Below are positions 18,277 through 27,111 of a stretch of DNA of 64,000 bases, one piece after another (position 1 is the first letter of the stretch; every line of letters begins with the position of its first letter). The notes under the pieces were generated by a model. The model searched no databases and was not told the origin of the DNA. It saw nothing but the letters and a program-made list of their open reading frames with translations. A program made the position numbers and the translations under genes. The DNA comes from Rhodopirellula halodulae (GTDB taxonomy: Bacteria; Planctomycetota; Planctomycetia; Pirellulales; Pirellulaceae): assembly GCF_020966775.1 (NCBI RefSeq), contig NZ_JAJKFV010000011.1, positions 423,023 through 487,022 of the forward strand. Direction: 5' to 3'.

Positions 18277-19707
18277 TTACGAATTGGAATTCGCGGACGG
18301 ATCGTCCAAGTGATAAGCACGCATCCGATCGCGAAGCGTGCCTCGATGGATGCCAAGCATTTCAGCCGCTTTCGCCCGGTTCCCACCGGTATGTTTCATC
18401 ACCGTGCGAAGCAACGTCGGCTCGGTTGCTGCTAGAAAATCACTGTGCAAATCCATCGTGTCGGGTGACTCTTCGATCGCCTTTTCCGTCCAAGCTCGGA
18501 TGGCTTTCTCAACGCCCTGAACCGGCGAGACACCCGCGTTTTCGCGACCGGGTTTGGGTTCCGGAAAATCATCGATCGTCAGCTTCCGACCGCGTGCCAC
18601 CACGGCGGCGTGTCCGATCGCATTCTTCAATTCGCGGATGTTGCCGTGCCACGGTCGTGCTTTCAATTGCTCCAGCAACTCATCGTCCAATGCCGTGTCG
18701 ACGTCGCGATACTTCATGGACGCTAGAAAGTGTCGACAAAGCGGCAGCACGTCTTCCAAGCGATCGCGAAGCGGCGGCAGATGGATCTGCACCCCAGTCA
18801 AACGATGAAACAAATCTTCGCGAAACTTGTTGCTCGCGACATCTTCGTGCAGATCACTGTTGGTTGCCGCGAGAATGCGAACGTTCGCCGTTCGCGGCTT
18901 CACATCGCCCACGCGGCAATACTGGCCTTGCTCCAAAACACGCAGCAATTTGACCTGCGTTCCCAGCGGTAAATCACCGATTTCATCCAGCAACACCGTG
19001 CCGCCTTCGGCACGTTCAAACAATCCCGCTCGGTCGTCACTGGCTCCCGTGAATGCACCTTTGACATGACCAAAAAGCTCGCTTTCGATCAAATCCGGAT
19101 TCAATGCGACGGGCGCGATCGGGATGTACGGCCCATCGCTTCGGCGACTGTGACGATGAATGGCGGCGGACACCAATTCTTTTCCGGTGCCGGTTTCCCC
19201 CGTGATCAGCACAGACAAATCACTATCCGCAACCAAAGCAATTTGCCGAAACACCTGCTGCATCGCGGGTGATGTTCCGACCAACACGGAAGGATCCAAA
19301 TCCATCGGTTGAGTCGCGGCCGGTGCCGTCCGACGAGAGGACTTTTGCAAAGCGGTTCGGCAAGTCTGCAACGCGTCTTCCAGCTTGAACGGCTTGGTCA
19401 AGTAGTCCGTCGCACCATTGCGAACCGCGGCGACCGCCGTTTCCAAATCCCCAAAAGCGGTGATGATGATCACCGGTGCGTTGTCGGTGACTTCGAGAAA
19501 TCGCGGCAAGGCCGAGATGCCATCTTGCTTGGGAAGACGCACGTCAAGGATCACCATCGAAAGTTCGTTTTCCGCCGCCAGTCGCAGCCCTTCCTCAGCA
19601 CTGGAACCTGTGATGACATCGTGGCCTTCTCCCGTGAGCATTTTCTCCAATGCCCAACAGATCGAAGGCTCGTCATCAACGACAAGAATTTTATGTTGGT
19701 CTGTCAT
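18277..19707 (-). CDS. sigma-54-dependent response regulator (NtrC family)
   Basis: Regulator of 476 residues; the ATG at 19707 begins directly before the receiver domain. The receiver has the acidic pair D11/D12 and phospho-acceptor D55. The AAA+ domain has Walker A GETGTGKE (about 170-177) and an intact GAFTGA loop (217-222) that contacts sigma-54. The C-terminus has a Fis-type helix-turn-helix (GGNRAKAAEMLGIHRGTLRDRM). It starts 10 bases after the histidine kinase stop, so the two are coexpressed. A DUF1559 gene with a -24/-12-like element lies divergent on the far side of the kinase, a plausible target. Confidence 0.93.
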   Translation of the reverse strand: MTDQHKILVVDDEPSICWALEKMLTGEGHDVITGSSAEEGLRLAAENELSMVILDVRLPKQDGISALPRFLEVTDNAPVIIITAFGDLETAVAAVRNGATDYLTKPFKLEDALQTCRTALQKSSRRTAPAATQPMDLDPSVLVGTSPAMQQVFRQIALVADSDLSVLITGETGTGKELVSAAIHRHSRRSDGPYIPIAPVALNPDLIESELFGHVKGAFTGASDDRAGLFERAEGGTVLLDEIGDLPLGTQVKLLRVLEQGQYCRVGDVKPRTANVRILAATNSDLHEDVASNKFREDLFHRLTGVQIHLPPLRDRLEDVLPLCRHFLASMKYRDVDTALDDELLEQLKARPWHGNIRELKNAIGHAAVVARGRKLTIDDFPEPKPGRENAGVSPVQGVEKAIRAWTEKAIEESPDTMDLHSDFLAATEPTLLRTVMKHTGGNRAKAAEMLGIHRGTLRDRMRAYHLDDPSANSNS

Positions 19708-19717
19708 GAATTGGTTT

Positions 19718-21118
19718 TCAGTTTTGCAGCAGTGTGTCCAGCTCAAAGACCGTCATGTCGTTTTCACGTCGCCAACGAACCGACCCGCCAAGGTACTCCG
19801 CCGAACGCTGCACCACCGGCAATCCTAATCCCATTCCTTCAGGTTTGGAGGTGACAAACGGTTCGAACAGGCTCTCGGCGATGTCATCGGGAACGCCAGG
19901 CCCATTGTCCGTGACGGTGACCCGAAGCATTTCTTGCTGAGGTGATCGCACCTTCACCGTGACGTGATCGCTCACCTGAATGGCGTTGTGAATCAGATTC
20001 GTCACGGCTGCCACCCAAGTCGGTCCATCCTGGATCATGGATTCGGACAAGGATTCATCCAGCTCCCAAGTTAGGTCGATTCGCAAGTGTTTGGCAATCG
20101 GTGAAAGGCTGGTTCGAACATCGTCCAAACAAGTCCGCACACTTGCCGGGCGATCCTTGTCTTGCCGTCCCGACGCCACCAACAGCAGTCGCCGAACATA
20201 GTCTTCTGACAATTCGATTTGGTGAATCGCGACGCGGATGCCTTCGTCGTCTTCGATTCCGCGTTCCTGAGCATGAAGTTCGATGGCCATCCGCGCACCG
20301 GTCAAACTGTTGCGAAGCTGGTGTGCCATTCCGCCGGCAATTTGATGCAACAATTTCTGGCTTTGTTGCCGATTGATCTGTTTCCAAAGCTGCTGAAGCT
20401 GATCCGCCATGGACTCGACGGCATCTCCTAACACGCCGATCTCATCCGCCACGTCGTCGGACACGTCGTCGGACAGGGGCGAATCAAAATCACCTCCCGC
20501 CACGGCCTCAACTCGTCGCTGCAACTTGCCAATGCGACGAACCAACCGTGTGGTCAACCACAACGTCAGCGAACTCAACGCCACGATCGTCGACAATCCC
20601 GTTGCCAAGGGAAGCAGCGCCGCATTGCGACGACTGGCTTCAACCTGTTCCTCAGCAAAGAGCACCACAACCGACGCCACACGATCTTGCCGGAGTCGAC
20701 TTTCCACGGTGTCAAAGGACCACGCTCGATAATGCTGGGCGTTTTCATCGGGTGCAAACAGGACGGGGGTGCCGTCCGCTTCGGATCCACCACGCGACAC
20801 CAACACTGACAACTGCTCTCTCGCCCCGGTCGCCAGCGACACCGTGGAGGTGGTCACGTTTCCTGTTTCCGTGAGGCCAATCAATTCAGTTTGAGTGAGC
20901 TCAGCGAGTGATTCGAGCACCATCGAATTGAGGGGGAAATTGGAGTCCGACAACGTCGATTCGATGGCGTCAAATCGAGACCGCAAATCCTTCATCGCTC
21001 GTCGCGAGCCCAATTCGTACGACGCGACCGCAACCAAGATCGCCGCCATCAACGCCGTGGCGAGAATGGGGGCGAGCAGACGCAGGCGAAGCGAACGAAA
21101 TGGCGGAGATTGGGTCAC
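19718..21118 (-). CDS. sensor histidine kinase (NtrB/PilS-like)
   Basis: Membrane kinase of 466 residues. Two helices (about 11-34 and 168-190) flank a periplasmic sensor of about 130 residues with no recognised fold, followed by HAMP, then a HisKA domain with His266 in GGMAHQLRNSLTG, and a HATPase domain with N box LIHNAIQ, G1 VTDNGPGVPDD and G2 GMGLGLPVV. The H-box with GGMAHQLRN is typical of NtrB/ZraS-type partners of sigma-54 activators. Cotranscribed with the regulator downstream. Confidence 0.92.
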   Translation of the reverse strand: MTQSPPFRSLRLRLLAPILATALMAAILVAVASYELGSRRAMKDLRSRFDAIESTLSDSNFPLNSMVLESLAELTQTELIGLTETGNVTTSTVSLATGAREQLSVLVSRGGSEADGTPVLFAPDENAQHYRAWSFDTVESRLRQDRVASVVVLFAEEQVEASRRNAALLPLATGLSTIVALSSLTLWLTTRLVRRIGKLQRRVEAVAGGDFDSPLSDDVSDDVADEIGVLGDAVESMADQLQQLWKQINRQQSQKLLHQIAGGMAHQLRNSLTGARMAIELHAQERGIEDDEGIRVAIHQIELSEDYVRRLLLVASGRQDKDRPASVRTCLDDVRTSLSPIAKHLRIDLTWELDESLSESMIQDGPTWVAAVTNLIHNAIQVSDHVTVKVRSPQQEMLRVTVTDNGPGVPDDIAESLFEPFVTSKPEGMGLGLPVVQRSAEYLGGSVRWRRENDMTVFELDTLLQN

Positions 21119-21243
21119 GAAATCAGTCTAATCCGTCGTTCGCGACGGGAATTTCACCAGCTTCGGTGGAAGTCCCGTCGGCAAATGGAGTCAAAACGAG
21201 GGTTTGGATCATGATACGCAGGCCTTAGACGATCAATGCGAGA

Positions 21244-21259
21244 TGGCACGGCGGATGCT
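21244..21259 (+). promoter_or_regulatory. candidate sigma-54 (-24/-12) promoter
   Basis: TGGCACGGCGGATGCT matches the sigma-54 pattern TGGCAC-N5-TTGCA/T with the invariant GG and GC separated by exactly 10 bases; one base deviates (ATGC for TTGC). It lies about 145 bases before the DUF1559 start at 21405 and just outside an NtrC/NtrB pair. A single match can arise by chance, so confidence is moderate. Confidence 0.45.
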
Positions 21260-21404
21260 ATGCAATTGCCGTCACACTTTTCTGAATCACCGATGTCGAC
21301 GAGAAACACCGCGAACGAACAATCTGTTCCGTTTCCTGGTCCTATCCTATTTCCGTCGCTCGCGACCGCTGGACCGGTCGCACCCCGCGAAAGAATCGAA
21401 ACTC

Positions 21405-22415
21405 ATGAACCAACGACGCTCTGCATTTACTTTGGTCGAACTCCTGGTCGTCATCGCGATCATTGGAGTCTTGGTGGGTCTGCTTCTTCCCGCCGTTCAA
21501 GCCGCCCGCGAGGCTGCTCGCCGCATGCAGTGTGGCAACAACCTCAAGCAAATTGGACTCGCGTGCCACAACTACCAAAGTGCCTACAAACGATTTCCAC
21601 CCTCGGCGATTGTTGATCTCAGCGTTAACTCGACCGGCAATAATGGATCGTGGGGAGTGCACGGTCGGATCTTGCCGTTCCTGGAACAAGGCAACGTGTA
21701 CGAGAACGTCGATCTGTCGTTGGGCTGGGACAACCAAGACGTCATCCATGAACTGAAGATTCCGGTTTACGCCTGCCCCAGCGATCCTGGTACGGACCAA
21801 GAGCGAGTCTTCTCGGACAACCGCCCGACGCTCTATCCCACCACTTATGGATTCAATTTTGGACGCTGGTTCGTTTTCGATCCCACCACGCGGAAAGCCG
21901 GTGACGGCATGTTTGCTCCCAACCAGTTCTATGACTTCCGTGACTGCTTGGACGGCAGCAGCAACACCTTGTTGACCGGCGAAGTCAAAGCGTGGACGCC
22001 GTATCAACGCAACGGCGGGCCGTCGACCACAACCATGCCCGTGACCCAAGTGGATGCCGAAGCCATCGTTGCCAGCGGTGCACAGTTCAAAAACACCGGT
22101 CATACGGAATGGCCAGACGGTCGCGTCCATCACACGGGGTTCACGGTCGCCATGCCTCCCAACAGTGCGGTGCACTACGAGACCGGCGGACAACTGTACG
22201 AGGAAATGGACTTCAACAGTTGGCAAGAAGGCAAAAACGGACAAAGCGGCAGCCCCACCTACGCGATCATCACTTCCCGAAGTCACCACATCGGGATGGT
22301 GCATGTCGCCCGAGTCGATGGCAGCGTCACGTCCATCACCGATTCGGTGAATCGCGAAATTTGGCACGCTTTGGGCACCCGTGCCGGACGCGAAGTGATC
22401 GATGGGGACTATTGA
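21405..22415 (+). CDS. DUF1559 protein with prepilin-type N-terminus
   Basis: Protein of 336 residues. The frame is open for 67 codons upstream, but the ATG at 21405 gives the expected short leader MNQRRSAFTLVELL. Pilin-like helix, AAREAARRMQCGNNLKQIGLACHNY block and the C-terminal HHIGMVHVARVDGSVTSITDSVN element are all present. Its spacing to the divergent NtrB/NtrC genes and the -24/-12-like sequence recall the PilS/PilR control of pilins. It is followed 138 bases on by an EF-hand protein gene on the same strand. Confidence 0.88.
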   Translation: MNQRRSAFTLVELLVVIAIIGVLVGLLLPAVQAAREAARRMQCGNNLKQIGLACHNYQSAYKRFPPSAIVDLSVNSTGNNGSWGVHGRILPFLEQGNVYENVDLSLGWDNQDVIHELKIPVYACPSDPGTDQERVFSDNRPTLYPTTYGFNFGRWFVFDPTTRKAGDGMFAPNQFYDFRDCLDGSSNTLLTGEVKAWTPYQRNGGPSTTTMPVTQVDAEAIVASGAQFKNTGHTEWPDGRVHHTGFTVAMPPNSAVHYETGGQLYEEMDFNSWQEGKNGQSGSPTYAIITSRSHHIGMVHVARVDGSVTSITDSVNREIWHALGTRAGREVIDGDY

Positions 22416-22539
22416 GCGAAGGCCGTCACTCGATCAAAGATTATTCGATTTTCAAACGGCGGATTGAGAGACGTTGAGCAACCAGTGGTGTGGCGACCGG
22501 CAATCCATGTCGAATGGCCGGACGAACAATCCCCACACC

Positions 22540-22545
22540 AGGAGG
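22540..22545 (+). promoter_or_regulatory. ribosome binding site of the EF-hand protein gene
   Basis: AGGAGG, a perfect Shine-Dalgarno core eight bases before the ATG at 22554. It decides the start against the in-frame codon at 22464, which would put 30 extra residues before a clean signal peptide. Confidence 0.75.
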
Positions 22546-22553
22546 CCTCTTCG

Positions 22554-23528
22554 ATGAAGGCAATCACCCATCTCTCTTTCGCTTTGTTCACCAGCATTGG
22601 CCTTGGCACGGTTTACGCTCAACCGCCCGGCCGCCCCGGGGATCGTGACCGTCCAGGCTTGCCCGTCGATCGGCTGATGCGTCTGGATCAGAACGAAGAC
22701 GGCAAGTTGTCGGCTGACGAAGTCGAGGAAACTCGCGTCCGTGCAATGATCGAACGCGCCGACCAGGACAACGATGCCCTGGTCACTCGAGAAGAGCTGG
22801 AAGCATTCGTTCCTGATCGCTCCGCCGAAGGTCGATCCGGCGATCGCGAAGCACGCCCCCGTGAAGATCGGCCCCGTGAAGATCGGCCCCGTGAGGCACG
22901 GCCTCATGATGACCGCCCTGAGGCCCGGGGCGATCGTCCCGAGCATCGCAAAAGTCGCCGCGATGCACCGCGTGCTGAACGACGATCGGGCGAAGATCGT
23001 GACTTCGGAAAAGGACCTCGCGGTCGGCGTGGTCCCCAGCATCAACGTCCCGATGACCGAGGCTTCGGGCGACCAGACCACGGATCCCATCGCCCGCACG
23101 GCAAAATGGATCCAGGACGCCGCGAAGGTGATCGAAACCACTCGCATGGCCCCCAAAGTCATGGCCCCCAAAGTCATGGTCCCCAGGATCGTGGTCCTCA
23201 GAATCGTGGCCCCATACATCGCGAACCACGTGCCGCCGGCGGTCCACCCGCCGCGGGCCAAGTGTTGCCAGAATTTGTTCAAGACCGCATGGATCTGAAC
23301 GAAGAGCAACGCGACGCTCTGCGAAAACTGCAAGCGACCGTGGACAGCGAGCTGAAGGAAATCCTCACCGAGGATCAACTGCAATCGATGAAACAGGACC
23401 CAAGAAATCGCCCGCAACCACCGGAAGGTGCCGAGCGTGGACCGCGTCGAGGCCCACCTCGTGAGTTCGACCGGGATGATTCACGACGCGAAAATCGTCG
23501 CGAGCGTCCCGAGTCCGTCGACGCGTGA
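22554..23528 (+). CDS. secreted EF-hand protein with Arg/His/Pro-rich repeats
   Basis: Exported protein of 324 residues with signal peptide MKAITHLSFALFTSIGLGTVYA. Two EF-hand calcium loops follow (DQNEDGKLSADE and DQDNDALVTREE). The middle is very low-complexity: tandem REDRP units, then GPQSH/GPQDR/GPQNR units encoded by imperfect 15-base repeats. Near the C-terminus a conserved-looking segment VQDRMDLNEEQRDALRKLQATVDSELKEIL could be an amphipathic helix similar to periplasmic metal-stress (Spy/CpxP-like) proteins; this is tentative. The charged repeats may bind polyanions. A 321-codon frame lies antisense but is an artefact of composition. Confidence 0.8.
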   Translation: MKAITHLSFALFTSIGLGTVYAQPPGRPGDRDRPGLPVDRLMRLDQNEDGKLSADEVEETRVRAMIERADQDNDALVTREELEAFVPDRSAEGRSGDREARPREDRPREDRPREARPHDDRPEARGDRPEHRKSRRDAPRAERRSGEDRDFGKGPRGRRGPQHQRPDDRGFGRPDHGSHRPHGKMDPGRREGDRNHSHGPQSHGPQSHGPQDRGPQNRGPIHREPRAAGGPPAAGQVLPEFVQDRMDLNEEQRDALRKLQATVDSELKEILTEDQLQSMKQDPRNRPQPPEGAERGPRRGPPREFDRDDSRRENRRERPESVDA

Positions 23529-23543
23529 GTCGCCCCCGCACCT

Positions 23544-23561
23544 TCGCATAACGCAATGCGA
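23544..23561. terminator. hairpin between convergent genes
   Basis: TCGCAT-AACGCA-ATGCGA: perfect 6-base stem in the 43-base gap between the EF-hand gene and ppk2, which converge. No T-run; candidate shared terminator. Confidence 0.4.
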
Positions 23562-23571
23562 CCTCGGGCAA

Positions 23572-24483
23572 TCAATACACCATCGGAACGATCACGTCCG
23601 GTGGTATTTGTTTGCGCTGGTATTCGTCGCTGTGCAATCGTTCAGGCAATTCCACCGGATCCTGTTGCACTTCCGTGTAAGGAATCTGCGACAGCAAGTG
23701 GTGGATGCAGTTCAACCGAGCACGCTTCTTGTCGTTGCCTTCGATCACCCACCACTGAGCCTCGGGAATGTTGGATCGCTCCAACATGACTTCCTTGGCT
23801 TTGGTGTACTGTTCCCAGCGACGACGTGATTCCAAATCCATCGGACTCAACTTCCACTGCTTCAGCGGATCGTTGATTCGGCATTGGAACCGGAACTCTT
23901 GCTCGTCGTCCGTGATTGAAAACCAATACTTCAGCAGGATTGTTCCTGAAGCGACAATCATGCGTTCGAAATCAGGAACGGTCCGAAAGAACTGCTCGTA
24001 CTCTTCGTCGGTGCAAAACCCCATCACGCGTTCAACCCCCGCGCGGTTGTACCAACTCCGATCGAACAGAACGATCTCGCCGCCCGCCGGCAAGTGCTGA
24101 GCATAGCGTTGAAAGTACCACTGTGTCTTTTCACGTTCGTTGGGTGCCGGCAACGCCACCACACGGCACACCCGCGGATTCAATCGCTGGGTGATCCGCT
24201 TGATGGCTCCACCTTTTCCGGCCGCATCGCGACCTTCAAAAAGGACAGCCACCTTGACCTTGTTGGTCACGACCCATTCCTGCAACTTGACCAGTTCCAA
24301 CTGCAGCTTCAGCAAGTTGCGAAAGTACTCGTGTCGTCCCATCTTGCCTTCGCGAGTCCGATGAGGATCGCCTTCGCGTTCCATCAACGCGTCCCCAATT
24401 TCCGCTTCGATCTCTTCATCGATCGAATCCAAAATCTCCTCACGGATTCGTTCGTAGTCGTCGGGAAGTTGTGCGTCACTCAC
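23572..24483 (-). CDS. ppk2: polyphosphate kinase 2 (PPK2)
   Basis: Enzyme of 303 residues that transfers phosphate between polyphosphate and nucleotides. The single-domain PPK2 fold is evident: Walker A EGRDAAGKGG (residues 83-92), lid-region basic residues after it, the DRSWYNR Walker-B-like motif (141-147) and the conserved FRFQCRINDPLKQWKLSPMD and QWWVIEGNDKKRARLN segments. Length and motifs fit class I PPK2, usually ADP to ATP, or GDP to GTP; which nucleotide cannot be told. An acidic N-terminal helix (residues 8-35) precedes the fold. Its ATG overlaps the stop of the 81-residue gene by four bases, and that gene overlaps the Na/Pi transporter. Confidence 0.94.
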   Translation of the reverse strand: MSDAQLPDDYERIREEILDSIDEEIEAEIGDALMEREGDPHRTREGKMGRHEYFRNLLKLQLELVKLQEWVVTNKVKVAVLFEGRDAAGKGGAIKRITQRLNPRVCRVVALPAPNEREKTQWYFQRYAQHLPAGGEIVLFDRSWYNRAGVERVMGFCTDEEYEQFFRTVPDFERMIVASGTILLKYWFSITDDEQEFRFQCRINDPLKQWKLSPMDLESRRRWEQYTKAKEVMLERSNIPEAQWWVIEGNDKKRARLNCIHHLLSQIPYTEVQQDPVELPERLHSDEYQRKQIPPDVIVPMVY

Positions 24484-24725
24484 GACGGTTTCTCCTTGCG
24501 ATACTCCTCGATCAAGAACGCCAAAAATTCGCGGATCGATTTAAGCGAAAACTCGGCGCTCTTCATGTGGTTTTCCAGACCTTCGATTTGCACTTCCTGG
24601 GCCATCGCCTCACGACGTTGCATCTCGGCTTTCAATTGTGCGAGCGTCGTCTCGGTGTCCGAGATGAGGTTGGCAATGGTGCTGGTGGAATAATGTTTGA
24701 AGTCACTCACGGATTGATCTTTCAA
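24480..24725 (-). CDS. small coiled-coil protein in the NptA-PPK2 operon
   Basis: Protein of 81 residues, unrecognised. It is almost entirely alpha-helical with heptad-like spacing (TIANLISDTETTLAQLKAEMQRREA and SLKSIREFLAFLIEEYRKEKPS), charged, with no membrane segment or cysteine. Both ends overlap neighbours by four bases (ATGA type), which strongly argues it is a real gene translated with the Na/Pi transporter and PPK2. A PhoU-like helper or scaffold between transporter and kinase is my speculation from position only. Confidence 0.8.
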   Translation of the reverse strand: MKDQSVSDFKHYSTSTIANLISDTETTLAQLKAEMQRREAMAQEVQIEGLENHMKSAEFSLKSIREFLAFLIEEYRKEKPS

Positions 24726-25906
24726 AGAATGCTGGAAATGCCCAGGCAGAGCCCAGGAATGAGGAAGAAGACTCCGATGATGTAGGCCAGGGCAACCAGT
24801 TTGTTTTCAGCAGCGGTGGCTCCCAGCCATTCGGCTGCCTTGACCGGTAGAAAACGAAGGAACGGAATCCCGTAAATCACCAACACACCCAACACGTTGT
24901 AGGTCAGGTGAATGAATGCGATCTGCAAGGCCGCCGCTTGGTTCCCATCCGCCGCCGTCGCCGCCAACAACGCCGTGATGCAGGTCCCGATGTTTGCCCC
25001 CAACGTGAACGGGTAAATCTGCTTCAAACCGAATGCCCCGGATCCTGCCAACGGAACCATCAGCGAGGTCGTGGTCGAGGACGATTGCACCAGCACCGTG
25101 ACCAGCGTGCCAGAGAAAATGCCCGACACTGGACCTTTGCCGATCGCCGCATGCATGATGTCTTTTGCCCGACCGACCATCAATTGTTTCAGCAATTTGC
25201 CGACGTAGTGGATCGTGATAAAGATCATCACGATTCCGACCAAGATCAGAAGGCTTCCGCCCAAACCATCCGGCAGCCCTTCGACGGAGTGTTTGGCTGT
25301 GTTGACCACCGGGGCCGTGGCCGCTTTGACAAAGTTCATGCCTTTAATCGAGGCGTCTTCCACCACGAAGATGCCCGCCAGCATCTTTCCCAGATGCTCC
25401 AGCAGCCCGAACATCATCTCCAAGGGCAAAAAGATCACGACAGACAACAAGTTAAAAAAGTCGTGCACCGTCGCGGCGGAGAATGCACGGGCGAACTCTT
25501 TCTTTTCGCGAACGTGCCCCAGCGAGACAATGGTGTTGGTGATCGATGTTCCAATGTTTGCTCCCATGACCATGGGAACCGCTACCGAAACCGGCAAACC
25601 ACCGGCCACCAATCCAACGATGATGGACGTCACCGTCGATGAAGACTGGATCAACGCCGTCGCGACCGTTCCCACCACCAAACCCGCGAATGGATTGGTT
25701 GCAAATTCGAACATTTCCTTGGCTTCATCGCCGGTCGCCGTTTTGAAGCCCGAGCCTATCAACCCGACCGCACAGATCAAAAAGTAAACCAGCGCAGCAA
25801 CGGAAACCCACTGCAGAATTTGGTTTCCTGTGTCTTCCTTTGCCATGACTTCGTTTGCTGCGTCGTCAAGAACGTCGTCCACAATGCTCTCGGTGGTTTC
25901 AGTCAT
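24722..25906 (-). CDS. Na+/phosphate cotransporter (NptA/SLC34 type)
   Basis: Membrane protein of 394 residues with two inverted Na_Pi_cotrans repeats. Each carries the QSSS signature (ALIQSSSTVTSIIVGL at about 87 and VLVQSSSTTTSLMVPL in the second half) and a GANIGT motif (MGANIGTSITN, LGANIGTCITA). An acidic cytoplasmic tail of about 25 residues precedes the first helix. No PhoU domain is fused at the C-terminus, unlike YjbB-type members. It leads an operon with a coiled-coil protein and PPK2, linking phosphate import to polyphosphate use. Confidence 0.92.
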   Translation of the reverse strand: MTETTESIVDDVLDDAANEVMAKEDTGNQILQWVSVAALVYFLICAVGLIGSGFKTATGDEAKEMFEFATNPFAGLVVGTVATALIQSSSTVTSIIVGLVAGGLPVSVAVPMVMGANIGTSITNTIVSLGHVREKKEFARAFSAATVHDFFNLLSVVIFLPLEMMFGLLEHLGKMLAGIFVVEDASIKGMNFVKAATAPVVNTAKHSVEGLPDGLGGSLLILVGIVMIFITIHYVGKLLKQLMVGRAKDIMHAAIGKGPVSGIFSGTLVTVLVQSSSTTTSLMVPLAGSGAFGLKQIYPFTLGANIGTCITALLAATAADGNQAAALQIAFIHLTYNVLGVLVIYGIPFLRFLPVKAAEWLGATAAENKLVALAYIIGVFFLIPGLCLGISSIL

Positions 25907-26353
25907 GATGGAACCGTTCGGGATAGGAGCTTAAAGTTTGCAACCATTTCAGAAGCCACGAGGTACCGATTGCGAACCAATGTCGCTTCGACACCTTTAC
26001 CAGGCATTCCGCACGCGTGAGCCCGGCCACGCTTGAAATGATCCATGGGGAGAAAAGATCTCACGGCAACCAAAGCCCAACCAAGTGACGTCCCAGGGAA
26101 CGTGCATTGATTCGCGACCATCTTCGCCGTGAGCGGACTTTTATGAGAGAGCGATTGAAATCAATCAACCACTTTGAACCACTGTGTCAGAAACGACACA
26201 AAAACCGGCCAACTGCAATCGGCCAGCTTTTAACGGGTGAAAATTGAAACCTGAGACGCTTTCACCGGCAAAAGCGACCGAAAGTTCACCAGATCTTCAT
26301 CTGCCAAACGCGGCAACTTGCCCACATCAGGATTCGAGTGACCAGCCGACGGC
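25907..26353. other. intergenic region before the Na/Pi transporter
   Basis: A 447-base stretch without a supportable gene. It contains the promoter of the NptA operon and the 3' flank of the DUF3124 gene. No Pho-box-like direct repeat was recognised. An inverted repeat at 26183-26200 is listed separately. Confidence 0.45.
26183..26200. repeat. inverted repeat TGTGTC-N6-GACACA
   Basis: Perfect 6-base arms around AGAAAC, 277 bases before the Na/Pi transporter start and 154 bases after the DUF3124 stop. It could be an operator or part of a terminator; no T-run on the proper side. Confidence 0.35.
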
Positions 26354-27001
26354 TCAATCGATGGAAGCATCCAAGCTCAAATCGTCATCGACCATTTCGT
26401 CATCGTCGATCTTCGTTTCCCGAATGGCGACGGCCGGTGCGGTGAACGAGATGCCTTGCGTGTTGCTTGTGTCCACCATCACGGTTTCCACAATCGGTTG
26501 ATTGACTTCCGTTCCCGCTTTCCATTCGACCAAGAACGACGCACCACTTCCGCCGGATTTGTCATCTCGCTCAATCACAAACTCGGTTGCCGCCAAAGGT
26601 GCCAACTGAAGCGGCTTTTGCAGCAGAGATCGGATCTCTTTCCCACTGGTGTCGAAGTACCGCACCGACGTGATGACAATCTCGTTATCCACGTCGGTGT
26701 TGCGAACGTTCAACGTCACCGTCAACAGATACGGCTCGCCCTTTTGGTGGTAAACATGCGAATAGGCGGGCACATACAGTCGTTGTCCGGTGACGGGCCG
26801 CCATGGCATGGAGTCCAGTTCCATCCGAGCCTCATCGCGAACGCTGGGCGAACGCGATGGAAAACTATCTTCGATCGATCGGAATCGAAACTCGATGAAG
26901 ATCACCAACAAAACGATCGGCACAACCACAAACAAAAACGTCAACAGCTTCAGGTGCCGAGCCACTTGCTCAGCACGGTCTTCACGTGAGTTCGTCGACA
27001 T
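26354..27001 (-). CDS. DUF3124 membrane-anchored protein
   Basis: Protein of 215 residues from the ATG at 27001. One N-terminal anchor helix (LTFLFVVVPIVLLVIFI) follows a charged head, and the outside part carries the DUF3124 pattern: LYVPAYSHVYHQKGEPYLLTVTLNVRNTD, SVRYFDTSGK, LAPLAATEFVIERDDKSGGSGASFLVEW. An acidic tail ends the protein. It follows the SulP-carbonic anhydrase gene by 110 bases on the same strand. DUF3124 has no assigned biochemical role; coexpression with the bicarbonate/sulfate transporter is inferred. Confidence 0.83.
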   Translation of the reverse strand: MSTNSREDRAEQVARHLKLLTFLFVVVPIVLLVIFIEFRFRSIEDSFPSRSPSVRDEARMELDSMPWRPVTGQRLYVPAYSHVYHQKGEPYLLTVTLNVRNTDVDNEIVITSVRYFDTSGKEIRSLLQKPLQLAPLAATEFVIERDDKSGGSGASFLVEWKAGTEVNQPIVETVMVDTSNTQGISFTAPAVAIRETKIDDDEMVDDDLSLDASID

Positions 27002-27111
27002 GATGTGCCGTGTGATGGGTGGAACCGACAGGAACCGGTCACTCACATTGAGTGAACGACCGGCATGTCGGGCGAAAGGCAGGATGGTTCGATCCAGCGG
27101 TCCTCAACTCA

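Noticed and set aside
21342-22367. 341-codon minus-strand frame
   Set aside because: Antisense shadow of a DUF1559 gene with clear pilin-like start.
22840-23230. Possible CRISPR-like repeat array
   Set aside because: The 15-base repeats are imperfect, adjacent and in-frame coding units, without spacers.
22452-23417. 321-codon minus-strand frame
   Set aside because: Lies fully antisense to the EF-hand protein, whose strong ribosome site, signal peptide and EF-hands fix the plus strand. Repeats keep the other frames open.
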